This document shows, piece by piece, positions 46,815 to 60,760 of a DNA stretch of 64,000 nt (position 1 is the stretch's first letter; every line of letters starts with the position of its first letter). Position numbers and translations under genes: made by a program. Origin of the DNA: Lepisosteus oculatus. Lineage: Eukaryota; Chordata; Actinopteri; Semionotiformes; Lepisosteidae. The notes under the pieces are model-generated. The model was given only the letters and a program-made list of their open reading frames with translations, was not told where the DNA came from and did no database searches. The DNA lies in contig NC_090709.1 of assembly GCF_040954835.1 (NCBI RefSeq), positions 40,652,975 through 40,716,974 of the forward strand, read 5' to 3'.

Positions 46815-48600
46815 ACACACTGACCCCTCCAGGACCAGGACTGGACAGCCTGGAGACTCTGCAGACACACACACTGACCCCTCCAGGACCAGGACTGGAC
46901 AGCCCTGCTTTAAAGACCCCTGGAGACTCTGCAGACACACACACACTGACCCCTCCAGGACCAGGACTGGACAGCCCTGCTTTAAAGACCCCTGGAGACT
47001 CTGCAGACACACACACACACACACTGACCCCTCCAGGACCAGGATTGGACAGCCCTGCTTTAAAGACCCCTGGAGACTCTGCAGACACACACACACTGAC
47101 CCCTCCAGGACCAAAATTGGACAGCCCAGCTTTAAAGACCCCTGGAGACTCTGCAGACACACACACACTGACCCCTCCAGGACCAGGACTGGACAGCCCT
47201 GCTTTAAAGAACCCTGGAGACTCTGCAGACACACACACACACTGACCCCTCCAGGACCACGACTGGACAGCCCTGCTTTAAAGACCCCTGGAGACTCTGT
47301 AGACACACACACACTGACCCCTCCAGGACCAGGACTGGACAGCCCTGCTTTAAAGACCCCTGGAGACTCTGCAGACACACACACTGACCCCTCCAGGACC
47401 AGGACTGGACAGCCCTGCTTTAAAGACCCCTGGAGACTCTGCAGACACACACACACTGACCCCTCCAGGACCACGACTGGACAGCCCTGCTTTAAAGACC
47501 CCTGGAGACTCTGCAGACACACACACACTGACCCCTCCAGGACCAGGAGTGGACAGCCCTGCTTTAAAGACCCCTGGAGACTCTGCAGACACACACACAC
47601 ACTGACCCCTCCAGGATCAGGAGTGGACAGCCCTGCTTTAAAGACCCCTGGAGACTCTGCAGACACACACACACACTGACCCCTCCAGGACCACGACTGG
47701 ACAGCCCTGCTTTAAAGACCCCTGGAGACTCTGCAGACACACACACACTGACCCCTCCAGGACCAGGAGTGGACAGCCCTGCTTTGAAGACCCCTGGAGA
47801 CTCTGCAGACACACACACACACTGACCCCTCCAGGACCAGGACTGGACAGCCCTGCTTTAAAGACCCCTGGAGACTCTGTAGACACACACACACTGACCC
47901 CTCCAGGACCAGGACTGGACAGCCCTGCTTTAAAGACCCCTGGAGACTCTGCAGACACACACACACTGACCCCTCCAGGACCAGGACTGGACAGCCCTGC
48001 TTTGAAGACCCCTGGAGACTCTGCAGACACACACACACTGACCCCTCCAGGACCAGGAGTGGACAGCCCTGCTTTAAAGACCCCTGGAGACTCTGCAGAC
48101 ACACACACACACTGACCCCTCCAGGACCACGACTGGACAGCCCTGCTTTAAAGACCCCTGGAGACTCTGCAGACACACACACACACTGACCCCTCCAGGA
48201 CCAGGAGTGGACAGCCCTGCTTTGAAGACCCCTGGAGACTCTGCAGACACACACACACTGACCCCTCCAGGACCAGGACTGGACAGCCCTGCTTTAAAGA
48301 CCCCTGGAGACTCTGCAGACACACACACACTGACCCCTCCAGGACCAGGACTGGACACCCTGCTTTAAAGACCCCTGGAGACTCTGCAGACACACACACA
48401 CACTGACCCCTCCAGGACCAGGAGTGGACAGCCCTGCTTTGAAGACCCCTGGAGACTCTGCAGACACACACACACTGACCCCTCCAGGACCAGGACTGGA
48501 CAGCCCTGCTTTAAAGACCCCTGGAGACTCTGCAGACACACACACACTGACCCCTCCAGGACCAGGACTGGACAGCCCTGCTGTAAAGACCCTTGGAGAA
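46815..48600. repeat. About 71-74 bp minisatellite
   Basis: Units contain ctgacccctccaggaccagg, actggacagccctgctttaa and agacccctggagactctgca with variable (ac)n. A shorter array lies at 49738-50100. Confidence 0.95.
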
Positions 48601-49735
48601 TCAAACAATAAAATACTGTAAAAACACAGTGTTTCATGTTTGAATATGAGGAAGTGAAGGTTGGAATTTGACTACAATACTAAGAAGGAAATACAAAAAT
48701 AAAACAATTGTGGAATATGCAAATTGTCATCTATCTGTTCTTTTGAAATATTCTTTTATTAAAATATATATATATATATTTTCTTTTTAACAGATTGCTT
48801 TCAGCTCTGACAAGGTAAAATAGCATCTGCACTCATGCCTAGGCATTTGAGAACTGCCCTCGTTAAAATACCTCTGGTGAAGTCTACAGCAGAGGTTGTC
48901 CATAAAATGGAGGATTTTGGCTGTTGTGTTCAGTAGCCAACTGATCCAGAGATCAGCAGCTTGTTCCCCACCCCCGCCCCCCTCTGTGTACAGAAGAGCC
49001 TCCTGTCCTGACATGAAATTCACAACTGACATGACAACAGAAACACTCACAGTGGCAATAACAACAACAAAAACAACTATAATAATAGAGTAGTTACCTG
49101 TGAGGCAGCAGGAGGAAAAGGCCCTTTTCCCTTTGTCTCTGTGGTACTAATGACATAATACTAATGACAATGATGATGATGATGTACCCCTGTCTCTCTG
49201 GTGCAGTGGGACTGCAGTATTTTCCAACCACAACGATACTAATAATAGAGCAGCTACTGTACCTGTGAGCTCCTGCTGGAGTTCCCCTCTGTCTCTGCGG
49301 GACAGTGGGACAGCACAGTTTCTCCCACTTCGACGATTAGGGTAGTAAAAACAACAATACTAATAATGCCCGACGACGATGATGATGGACCTTTGTCTCT
49401 CCGGTGCGGTATTATCCAACAGCAACAAAGAACAACAACAACACAATGGGGCTTCTATCCGGAGCCTGAGCCCTCATTTCCCTACCGGCCGAGCTCTGCC
49501 GATGCCCTGCCCCGCGGCGCCCTGCTCCTCTCGCTTCCCGCTGGGGGCGGGGCGCGGCGGGTCTCACTCTGCTGTCTGCGTGGAGTCTGCACGTTCGCGT
49601 GAGGTGTCCTCCCGTGGTCTGAACACTAAACATCAGTGGTGGTGTAGGGGTTGTGGTGGAGGGGAGTCCCCATTACCTGCACAGTGCTTTGAGTGGAGTG
49701 TCCAGAAAGGCGCTATATAAGCTGCTGTATTATAG
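48580..49735. repeat. Segmental duplication, copy 1
   Basis: From the end of the 72-bp array to ggcgctatataag. Matches 50085-51700 almost base for base, with one 121-bp repeat unit where copy 2 has about five. Confidence 0.9.
49625..49735 (+). mobile_element. SINE 3' end, tail interrupted
   Basis: gtgctttgagtggagtgtcc then aaaggcgctatataag, continuing into the 72-bp array instead of an (att)n tail. Confidence 0.55.
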
Positions 49736-49737
49736 CC

Positions 49738-50100
49738 CCCTGGAGACTCTGCAGACACACACACACTGACCCCTCCAGGACCAGGACTGGACAGCCCTGC
49801 TTTAAAGACCCCTGGAGACTCTGCAGACACACACACTGACCCCTCCAGGACCAGGACTGGACAGCCCTGCTTTAAAGACCCCTGGAGACTCTGCAGACAC
49901 ACACACTGACCCCTCCAGGACCAGGACTGGACAGCCCTGCTTTAAAGATCCCTGGAGACTCTGCAGACACACACACACACTGACCCCTCCAGGACCAGGA
50001 CTGGACAGACCTGCTTTAAAGACCCCTGGAGACTCTGCAGACACACACACACTGACCCCTCCAGGACCAGGACTGGACAGCCCTGCTGTAAAGACCCTTG
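49738..50100. repeat. 72-bp minisatellite, second array
   Basis: About 5 units, joining the two segmental-duplication copies. Confidence 0.93.
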
Positions 50101-51709
50101 GAGAATCAAACAATAAAATACTGTAAAAACACAGTGTTTCATGTTTGAATATGAGGAAGTGAAGGTTGGAATTTGACTACAATACTAAGAAGGAAATACA
50201 AAAATAAAACAATTGTGGAATATGCAAATTGTCATCTATCTGTTCTTTTGAAATATTCTTTTATTAATATATATATATATTTTCTTTTTAACAGATTGCT
50301 TTCAGCTCTGACAAGGTAAAATAGCATCTGCACTCATGCCCAGGCATTTGAGAACTGCCCTCGTTAAAATACCTCTGGTGAAGTCTACGGCAGAGGTTGT
50401 CCATAAAATGGAGGATTTTGGCTGTGGTGTTCAGTAGCCAACTGATCCAGAGATCAGCAGCTTGTTCCCCACCCCCACCCCCCAATGTGTACAGAAGAGC
50501 CCCCTGTCCTGACTGGAGGAGCTCACCCAGCTGTGTCTGGAGTGAAGCCGGGGTATCGGCTTCAACCACAGGGCTGGGCGGCTTGTTCCCCACCCCCACC
50601 CCCCTCTGTGTACAGCAGAGCCCCCTGTCCTGACTGGAGGAGCTCACCCAGCTGTGTCTGGAGTGAAGCCGGGGTATCGGCTTCAACCACAGGGCTGGGC
50701 GGCTTGTTCCCCACCCCCACCCCCCTCTGTGTACAGAAGAGCCCCCTGTCCTGACTGGAGGAGCTCACCCAGCTGTGTCTGGAGAGAAGCCCCAGGGTAT
50801 CGGCTTCAACCACAGAGCTGGGCGGCTTGTTCCCCACCCCCACCCCCCTCTGTGTACAGAAGAGCCCCCTGTCCTGACTGGAGGAGCTCACCCAGCTGTG
50901 TCTGGAGAGGAGCCAGGGTATCGGCTTCAACCACAGGGCTGGGCAGCTTGTTCCCCACCCCCGCCCCTCTCTGTGTACAGAAGAGCCTCCTGTCCTGACA
51001 TGAAATTCACAACTGACATGACAACAGAAACACTCACAGTGGCAATAACAACAACAAAAACAACTATAATAATAGAGTAGTTACCTGTGAGGCAGCAGGA
51101 GGAAAAGGCCCTTTTCCCTTTGTCTCTGTGGTACTAATGACATAATACTAATGACAATGATGATGATGATGTACCCCTGTCTCTCTGGTGCAATGGGACT
51201 CTGCAGTATTTTCCAACCACAACGATACTAATAACAGAGCAGCTACTGTACCTGTGAGCTCCTGCTGGAGTTCCCCTCTGTCTCTGCGGGACAGTGGGAC
51301 AGCACAGTTTCTCCCACTTCGACGACAAGGGTAGTAAAAACAACAATACTAATAATGCCCGACGACGATGATGATGGACCTTTGTCTCTCCGGTGCGGTA
51401 TTATCCAACAGCAACAAAGAACAACAACAACACAATGGGGCTTCTATCCGGAGCCTGAGCCCTCATTTCCCTAATGGCCGAGCTCTGCCGATGCCCTGCC
51501 CTACCCCGCGGCGCCCTGTTCCTCTAGCTTACCGCTGGGGGCGGGGCGCGGCGGCTCTCACTCTGCTGTCTGCGTGGAGTCTGCACGTTCGCGTGAGGTG
51601 TCTTCCCATGGTCTGAACACTAAACATTGGTGGTGGTGTAGGGGAGTCCCCATTACCTGCACAGTGCTTTGAGTGGAGTGTCCAGAAAGGCGCTATATAA
51701 GTGTAAGCA

Positions 51710-51720
<11 letters not shown>
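50085..51720. repeat. Segmental duplication, copy 2
   Basis: Same order of unique blocks as 48580-49735, lengthened by four extra 121-bp units. Confidence 0.9.
50456..51000 (-). repeat. 121-bp tandem repeat, about 4.5 copies
   Basis: Expansion of the single unit at 48955-49010 within the duplicated segment. Confidence 0.9.
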
Positions 51721-51744
<24 letters not shown>

Positions 51745-51745
51745 A
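51625..51745 (+). mobile_element. SINE 3' end with (att)n tail
   Basis: cacagtgctttgagtggagt, aaaggcgctatataagtgta and (tta)n, the intact form of the tail lost in copy 1. Confidence 0.6.
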
Positions 51746-51879
51746 CCGATTTTGCGCCTGCCGTACAAAGACAGGAATCAGGGGGCTGGGAGCTGCCGTC
51801 TGGTACGTGTAACTGTCCGTGTCAGCTGCCTGTGTTCCTCTGAGACGCGTTTGAATAAGGCCACTATTTTATTATTCTC

Positions 51880-52200
51880 GGAGAGAGACGGACCAGCCTC
51901 CGCTCCGCCATTTTGGAACCGCGCGATTCGCGGAGGGCGGGGCGGGGCGGGGCGGGGAGGCGGAAGTTCGTCACCGAGCAGCTGAGCGCGAAAAAACCGT
52001 CGTCGGGATGCCGGACCGGATGTGCGCTCGACGCCGCTTCGTGTCCAAACCGGGAGGGATCGGGAGCGGCGACGCCATCTTTGTCCTTCGACGTTACCCG
52101 CTCTGGTCAGTCCGTACGCGACAAAGGGGCTTTTCTCGAACAGACATTTTGTTCCGAATTCGCCGTCCCGGGTGTTCAGGGGAGTTGTTTATGCCTTTAA
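51880..52200 (+). promoter_or_regulatory. CpG-island, TATA-less promoter
   Basis: CpG-dense stretch with overlapping GC boxes (ggggcgggg) at 51934-51961, a YY1-type gccattttgg at 51908-51917 and another gccatcttt at 52074. The arrangement is typical of a housekeeping-type first exon. Direction is inferred from the downstream exon-like segment. Confidence 0.55.
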
Positions 52201-52239
52201 ACCGTTAGTTACGAAGGTTTGTTTCTTTCTTGAGTAACC

Positions 52240-53550
52240 GTTGTTATTTTATTTAATGTGCTTATAACGCAGACGGTATTGATTCAAAATAGTAATATAA
52301 GTAGAATTATGAGGTGCTCACAGTCATGTTTAGTCACTAAACCCGTCAGTGTTTTTTCCTGAATAATTGCTTCTTTTTTTTAATTCACCGTGCTGGATAT
52401 TCATTAGGCTCGTCAGTCACTGTGTCCGTGGTGTCTGGTCACTAAAAAAGTATATATTTTTCCCCCCAAATAATTATTGTCTTGGATATTTTCTCTGCTG
52501 GGTTTTGCTTTAATTGCTGTTTTTTACATTAGTCGGTGTATGTTTGTCTTGAATATTCACAGTAAGGGTTAATTACTAGAGCAGCCTTTCTCTGGGGAGG
52601 TGAGTCTGCAGTAACTAGTGTCCTTGCTTTTTTAATTATTTTATTGAATATTCACTGTCCACGTCTGTGTCCTGAGGAATTTCTGTATGAATATCCTCCT
52701 TATGAGATATTCTCTGGAAAGATAAGTCACTACAGTAGTTATTTTATGGAATATGCACCATACTGGGTGTTGTAATGGGTAACACTGCCACAGTCCAGTC
52801 TACTTTCTGATTCATTATTATACTGGATATTTACTGTTTTCTTGTTCACGCCAAACCCAGGTTTTTCCCAAATAACACCTGATTAAACCAGTCAGTGTCT
52901 TTTACTGAATTATTACTGAACTGGATATTCACTTCAGTTGTTCAAAACTACATCTGTCAGTCTCTTAACTGGATATACACTGTAAGGAATAATCACTATT
53001 GGAGATTCACAGTAACATTTAGGCACTAAACCAGCCAGTGTCTGTACTGCATTATTACTGAACTGGATACCCGTTGTGCTGGATATTTGCTACAGTTGTT
53101 CTTTGCTAAAGTTGTGAATCTCTGTACAGGATGTACACTGTCATTGTTCTTCAGTGAACTTGTGAATCTCTGTCCTGGCTGTTGGCTGTAATGAATAATG
53201 ACTATATTGGACATTCACAGTATAACACCTAGTCACTAAACCAGTCAGTGTCGTTTACTGAATAATTACAGAATTGGATATTCACTACAGTTGTTTGTCA
53301 CCAAACCTGTAATGAATAATCACTATTGGAGATTCACAGTAACATTTAGTCACTAAACCAGCCAGTTTTTTCTACTGAATAATTACAGAATTGGATATTC
53401 GTTGTGTTGCACGTTCACTTCGCTTGTTCTTCGCTGAACTTGTGAATTTCTGTACTGCTTCTACACTGTAGTTGTTGGTCACTAAAAAAGTGTTTTTTTC
53501 CCCGAATAGCTATTGTATTGGATGTTCACCGTATGGGAATTCACAGTAAT
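52240..53550. other. AT-rich stretch of degenerate repeats
   Basis: Loose repetition of ggatattcac(ag)taa and ctaaaccagtcagtgt phrases at irregular spacing, an ancient decayed tandem or intronic repeat. No exon recognised. Confidence 0.55.
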
Positions 53551-53923
53551 GGTTTGTAGTGGTTGGACACTAAAGCAGTTGGTATCTTCTAGAAATAGTT
53601 ATCTGAGTGAGTCAGATAAGGAGTGGAGTAAAGATCTCCTGTCCTCTTTCTCTTGCTGTGGTGGAGGTTGGGGCTCGAAGGCCTGGATGCTTCTGTGAGC
53701 TGCCGATGTACCTGCCAGCTCAGGAGCTCCGGCTGCAGGTGATGCCTTTCTCCACTGCCTCCTCACCTGGACCTGATCCGGGTTTCTCCCTTCTCTGTCG
53801 CCCCCCTCCGGGGACCAGTGGAGTTCCACCTCCAGTGTTGCGATTTGTTTTGGTCTCCGCTGTGTCACGGGTACTTCGGCTTTGAAGCCACGCCGGACGT
53901 GTCCGCCTCCGTCGCTTCTCCAG

Positions 53924-54039
53924 ACGCTCAGGAGCTCTTCAGGAGGGGAGCCGGCAGAGGTCTGAAGTGGATCTCCTGGACTCCCCCCTGACCGGTCTGC
54001 TCCCAGTCCTAACCTGGACTCCGGGATTCGCTGTGGGAG
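53924..54039 (+). CDS. Exon-like segment, copy 1
   Basis: 116 nt between cgcttctccag and G|GTGAGTC. One frame is open (RSGALQEGSRQRSEVDLLD ... WTPGFAVG). A near-identical copy lies at 62026-62141. I do not recognise the product. It could be a coding or 5' UTR exon of a gene starting at the CpG island. Confidence 0.4.
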
Positions 54040-54114
54040 GTGAGTCTTGGATCAGGAGTCGAACCCTGGGCCCTGTTGCTGGTTGATTGGGGGGGGGGGG
54101 ACTTGGGGGTCCTT

Positions 54115-57100
54115 TCTCAGTGGCCCCACCTGGGAGACGCACAGTGAGTGTTCTGCACCAGCGACCCCACCCGGGAGACGCACAGGGATTGTTCTGCACC
54201 AGAGGCCCCACCCGGGAGACGCGCAGCGGCCGTTCTGCAGCAGTAACCCCACCTGGGAGACGCACAGCGGCCGTTCTGCAGGAATAACCCACCTGGGAGA
54301 TGCACAGGGACCGTTCTGCAGGAGTAACCCACCTGGGAGACGCACAGGGACCGTTCTGCAGCAGTAACTCCACCTGGGAGACGCGCGGCGGCCGTTCTGC
54401 AGTAGTAACCTCACTAGGGAGACGCGCAGCGGCCGTTCTGCACCAGAGGCCCCACCCGGGAGACGCGCAGTGAGTGATCTGCACCGGCAGCCTCACCCGG
54501 GAGACGCACAGGGATCGTTCTGCACGAGTAACGCACCTGGGAGACGCACAGCGACCGTTCTGCAGCAGTAACCCCACCTGGGAGACGCACAGCGACCGTT
54601 CTGCAGCAGTATCCCCACCTGGGAGACGCACAGTGATCATTGTGCACCAGTATCCCCACCTGGGAGACACACAGCGACCGTTCTGCAGCAGTAACCCCAC
54701 CTGGGAGACGCACAGTGAGTGTTCTGCACCAGCGGTCCCACCTGGGAAACGCACAGTGAGTGTTCTGCACCAGCGGCCCCACCTGGGAGACGCACAGTGA
54801 GTGTTCTGCACCAGCGGCCCCACCTGGGAGACGCACAGTGAGTGTTCTGCACCAGCGGCCCCACCCGGGAGACGATCAGGGATCGTTCTGCACGATTAAC
54901 CCACCTGGGAGACACACGGGGACCGTTCTGCACAACTAACCCACCTTGGAGACGCACAGGGATCGTTCTGTACCAGCAGCCCCATCCGGGAGACGCACAG
55001 TGAGTGTTCTGCACCAGAGGCCCCACCTGGGAGACGCGCAGCGACCGTTCTGCAGCAGTAACCCCACCTGGGAGACGCGTAGCGACCGTTCTGCAGCAGT
55101 AACCCCACCCGGGAGACGCGCAGCGACCGTTCTGCAGCAGTAACCCCACCTGGGAGACGCATAATGAGTGTTCTGCACCGGCAGCCTCACCCGGGAGACG
55201 CACAGGGATCGTTCTGCACGAGTAACGCACCTGGGAGACGCACAGGGACCGTTCTGCAGCAGTAACCCCACCTGGGAGACGCACAGGGACCGTTCTGCAG
55301 CAGTAACCCCACCTGGGAGACGCACAGGGACCGTTCTGCAGCAGTAACCCCACCTGGGAGACGCACAGCGACCGTTCTGCAGCAGTAACCCCACCTGGGA
55401 GACGCACAGTGATCATTGTGCACCAGTATCCCCACCTGGGAGACACACAGCGACCGTTCTGCAGCAGTAACCCCACCTGGGAGACGCACAGCGGCCGTTC
55501 TGCAGCAGTAACCCCACCAGGGAGACGCGCAGTGAGTGATCTGCACCAGCGGCCCCAACAGGGAGACGCACAGTGAGTGTTCTGCACCAACGGCCCCAAC
55601 AGGGAGACGATCAGGGATCGTTCTGCACGATTAACCCACCTGGGAGACACACGGGGACCGTTCTGCACAACTAACCCACCTTGGAGACGCACAGGGATCG
55701 TTCTGTACCAGCAGCCCCATCCGGGAGACGCACAGTGAGTGTTCTGCACCAGAGGCCCCACCTGGGAGACGCGCAGCGACCGTTCTGCAGCAGTAACCCC
55801 ACCTGGGAGACGCGCAGCGACCGTTCTGCAGCAGTAACCCCACCCGGGAGACGCGCAGCGACCGTTCTGCAGCAGTAACCCCACCCGGGAGACGCGCAGC
55901 GACCGTTCTGCAGCAGTAACCCCACCTGGGAGACGCGCAGCGACTGTTCTGCAGCAGTAACCCCACCTGGGAGACGCGCAGCGACCGTTCTGCAGCAGTA
56001 ACCCCACCTGGGAGACGCACAGCGACCGTTCTGCAGCAGTAACCCCACCTGGGAGACGCACAGCGACCGTTCTGCAGCAGTAACCCCACCTGGGAGACGC
56101 ACAGCGGCCGTTCTGCAGCAGTAACCCCACCTGGGAGACGCGCAGTGAGTGATCTGCACCAGCGGCCCAACCCGGGAGACGCGCGGGGATTGTTCTGCAC
56201 CGGCAGCCTCACCTGGGAGATGCACAGCGACCGTTCTGCAGGAGTAACCCACCTGGGAGACGCACAGGGACCGTTCTGCAGCAGTAACCCCACCTGGGAG
56301 ACGCGCAGCGGCCGTTCTGCAGTAGTAACCTCACTAGGGAGACGCGCAGCGGCCGTTCTGCACCAGAGGCCCCACCCGGGAGACGCGCAGTGAGTGATCT
56401 GCACCGGCAGCCTCACCCGGGAGACGCACAGGGATCGTTCTGCACGAGTAACGCACCTGGGAGACGCACAGAGACCGTTCTGCAGCAGTAACCCCACCTG
56501 GGAGACGCACAGCGACCGTTCTGCAGCAGTAACCCCACCTGGGAGACGCGCAGTGATCATTGTGCACCAGTATCCCCACCTGGGAGACACACAGAGACCG
56601 TTCTGCAGCAGTAACTCCACCTGGGAGACGCACAGCGACCGTTCTGCAGCAGTAACCCCACCTGGGAGACGCACAGTGATCATTGTGCACCAGTATCCCC
56701 ACCTGGGAGACACACAGCGACCGTTCTGCAGCAGTAACCCCACCTGGGAGACGCACAGTGAGTGTTCTGCACCAGCGGTCCCACCTGGGAAACGCACAGT
56801 GAGTGTTCTGCACCAGCGGCCCCACCTGGGAGACGCACAGTGAGTGTTCTGCACCAGCGGCCCCACCTGGGAGACGCACAGTGAGTGTTCTGTACCGGTG
56901 GCCCCACCCGGGAGACGCACAGGGATCGTTCTGCACGATTAACCCACCTGGGAGACACACGGGGACCGTTCTGCACAACTAACCCACCTTGGAGACGCAC
57001 AGGGATCGTTCTGTACCAGCAGCCCCATCCGGGAGACGCACAGTGAGTGTTCTGCACCAGAGGCCCCACCTGGGAGACGCGCAGCGACCGTTCTGCAGCA

Positions 57101-57870
57101 GTAACCCCACCTGGGAGACGCGCAGCGACCGTTCTGCAGCAGTAACCCCACCCGGGAGACGCATAATGAGTGTTCTGCACCGGCAGCCTCACCCGGGAGA
57201 CGCACAGGGATCGTTCTGCACGAGTAACGCACCTGGGAGACGCACAGAGACCGTTCTGCAGCAGTAACCCCACCTGGGAGACGCACAGGGACCGTTCTGC
57301 AGCAGTAACCCCACCTGGGAGACGCACAGCGACCGTTCTGCAGCAGTAACCCCACCTGGGAGACGCACAGTGATCATTGTGCACCAGTAACCCCACCTGG
57401 GAGACGCACAGCGACCGTTCTGCAGCAGTAACCCCACCTGGGAGACGCACAGCGACCGTTCTGCAGCAGTATCCCCACCTGGGAGACGCACAGTGATCAT
57501 TGTGCACCAGTATCCCCACCTGGGAGACACACAGCGACCGTTCTGCAGCAGTAACCCCACCTGGGAGACGCACAGTGAGTGTTCTGCACCAGCGGCCCCA
57601 CCTGGGAGACGCACAGTGAGTGTTCTGCACCAACGGCCCCAACAGGGAGACGATCAGGGATCGTTCTGCACGATTAACCCACCTGGGAGACACACGGGGA
57701 CCGTTCTGCACAACTAACCCACCTTGGAGACGCACAGGGATCGTTCCCATCCGGGAGACGCACAGTGAGTGTTCTGCACCAGAGGCCCCACCTGGGAGAC
57801 GCACAGCGACCGTTCTGCATGAGTAAGGCACCAGGGAGACGCACAGTGACCCTTCTGCACAGGGTCACCT
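54115..57870 (-). repeat. 41-bp minisatellite, inverted relative to 31290-32975
   Basis: About 90 units of cacctgggagacgcacag, then gaccgttctgcagcagtaac or variants, with higher-order blocks (the stretch near 54880-55200 recurs near 55610 and 56930). Confidence 0.95.
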
Positions 57871-57879
57871 GGGAAAAAA

Positions 57880-58160
<281 letters not shown>

Positions 58161-58690
58161 GTGATGGGAGACGCACAGGGATCGTTCTGCACGAGAAACC
58201 CACCTGGGAGACGCACAGGGATCGTTCTGCACGAGAAACCCACCTGGGAGACGCACAGGGATCGTTCTGCACGAGAAACCCACCTGGGAGACGCACAGGG
58301 ATCGTTCTGCACGAGAAACCCACCTGGGAGACGCACAGGGATCGTTCTGCACGAGAAACCCACCTGGGAGACGCACAGGGATCGTTCTGCACGAGAAACC
58401 CACCTGGGAGACGCACAGGGATCGTTCTGCACGAGAGACCCACCTGGGAGACGCACAGGGATCGTTATACACGAGAAACCCACCTTAGAGACGCACAGGG
58501 ACCGTTCTGCACGAGATACCCACCTGGGAGATGCACAGTGACTGTTCTGCACTAGTAACCCCACCTTGGAGACGCACAGGGATCGTTCTGCACCAGCAGC
58601 CCCATCCGGGAGACGCACAGGGATCGTTCTGCACCAGAGGCCCCACCCGGGAGACGCACAGCGACCGTTCTGCACAGGGTCACCTGGGAA
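58161..58690 (-). repeat. 41-bp minisatellite, second block
   Basis: Homogeneous subtype with gatcgttctgcacgagaaac. Units nearly identical. Confidence 0.93.
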
Positions 58691-59285
58691 AAAAGTCCAG
58701 GTGTGTGTCCTATGATGGACTGGTGTCCTGTCCGGGGTGTGTGAGAGTCCTGTGATGGACTGGTGTCCTGTCCGGGGTGTGTGTCTCCTTTGATGGACTG
58801 GTGTCCTGTCCAGGGTGTGTGTGTCCTTTGACGGACTGGTGTCCTGTCCAGGGTGTGTGTGTCCTGTGATGGACTGGTGTCCTGTCCAGTGTGTGTGTGT
58901 GTGTGAGTGTCTCCTGTGACGGACTGCTGTCCTGTCCAGGGTGTGTGTGTCCTGTGACGGACTGCTGTCCTGTCCAGGGTGTGTGTGTCCTGTGACGGAC
59001 TGCTGTCCTGTCCAGGGTGTGTGTGTCCTGTGACAGACTGCTGTCCTGTCCAGGGTGTGTGTGTCCTGTGACGGACTGCTGTCCTGTCCAGGGTGTGTGT
59101 GTCCTGTGACGGACTGCTGTCCTGTCCAGGGTGTGTGTGTCCTATGATGGACTGGTGTCCTGTCCGGGGTGTGTGAGAGTCCTGTGATGGATTGGTGTCC
59201 TGTCCGGGGTGTGTTTCCTTTGACGGACTGGTGTCCTGTCCGGGGTGTGTGTGTGTGTGTCCTGTGATGGACTGGTGTCCTGTCA
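58691..59285 (-). repeat. ctgtccagg minisatellite, second block
   Basis: About 14 units of gactggtgtcctgtccaggg, with a gactgctgtcctgtccaggg subtype. Confidence 0.93.
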
Positions 59286-60140
59286 AGTAACCCCACCTGG
59301 GAGACGCACAGCGACTGTTCTGCAGCAGTTACCTCACCCGGGAGACGCACAGTGAGTGATCTGCACCGACGGCCCCACCCGGGAGACGCACAGGGATCGT
59401 TCTGCAACGGCGACCCCACCCGGGAGACGCACAGGGATCGTTCTGCACGAGAAACCCACCTGGGAGACGCACAGGGATCGTTCTGCACGAGAAACCCACC
59501 TGGGAGACGCACAGGGATCGTTCTGCACGAGAAACCCACCTGGGAGACGCACAGGGATCGTTCTGCACGAGAAACCCACCTGGGAGACGCACAGGGATCG
59601 TTCTGCACGAGAAACCCACCTGGGAGACGCACAGGGATCGTTCTGTACGAGAAACCCACCTGGGAGACGCACAGGGATCGTTCTGTACGAGAAACCCACC
59701 TGGGAGACACACGGGGACCGTTCTGCACAACTAACCCACCTGGGAGACGCACAGGGATCGTTCTGTACGAGAAACCCACCTGGGAGACGCACAGGGATCG
59801 TTCTGTACGAGAAACCCACCTGGGAGACGCACAGGGATAGTTCTGCAGGAGAAACCCACCTGGGAGACGCACAGGGATCGTTCTGTACGAGAAACCCACC
59901 TGGGAGACACACGGGGACCGTTCTGCACAACTAACCCACCTGGGAGATGCACAGTGACCGTTCTGCAGAAGTAACCCCACCTTGGAGACGCACAGGGATC
60001 GTTCTGTACCAGCAGCCCCATCCGGGAGACGCACAGTGAGTGTTCTGCACCAACGGCCCCATCCGGGAGACGCACAGGGATCGTTCTGCACCAGAGGCCC
60101 CACCCGGGAGACGCACAGCGACCGTTCTGCACAGGGTCAC
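59286..60140 (-). repeat. 41-bp minisatellite, third block
   Basis: Returns to cacctgggagacgcacaggg units, many with gttctgtacgagaaac. Confidence 0.93.
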
Positions 60141-60189
60141 CTGGGAAAAAAGTCCAGGTGTGTGTCCTATGATGGACTGGTGTCCTGTC

Positions 60190-60223
<34 letters not shown>

Positions 60224-60340
60224 TGTGATGGACTGGTGTCCTGTCCAGGGTGTGTGTGTGTGTGCCCTGTGATGGACTGGTGTCCTGTCCAGGGTGTGTG
60301 TGTGTGTCCGTGTGTCCTGTGATGGACTGGTGTCCTGTCC

Positions 60341-60384
<44 letters not shown>

Positions 60385-60510
60385 CTATGATGGACTGGTG
60401 TCCTGTCCAGGGTGTGTGAGTGTGTCCTGTGATGGACTGGTGTCCTGTCCAGGGTGTGTGAGTGTGTCCTGTGATGGACTGGTGTCCTGTCCAGGGTGTG
60501 TGTGTTCTGC
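60141..60510 (-). repeat. ctgtccagg minisatellite, third block
   Basis: Entered through the same junction (ggtcacctgggaaaaaagtc) as the blocks at 57865 and 58676. Confidence 0.93.
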
Positions 60511-60760
60511 AGCAGTAGCCCCACCTGGGAGACGCACAGTGAGTGTTCTGCACCAGCGGCCCCACCTGGGAGACGCACAGCGACCGTTCTGCACCAGCGG
60601 CCCCACCTGGGAGACGCACAGCGACCGTTCTGCAGCAGTAACCCCACCTGGGAGACGCACAGCGACCGTTCTGCAGCAGTAACCCGATCCGGGAGACGCA
60701 CAGTGAGTGTTCTACACCAGCGGCCCCACCTGGGAAACGCACAGTGACCGTTCTGCACAG
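60511..60760 (-). repeat. 41-bp minisatellite, fourth block
   Basis: About 6 units, then the aaaaaagtccagg junction again. Confidence 0.93.
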
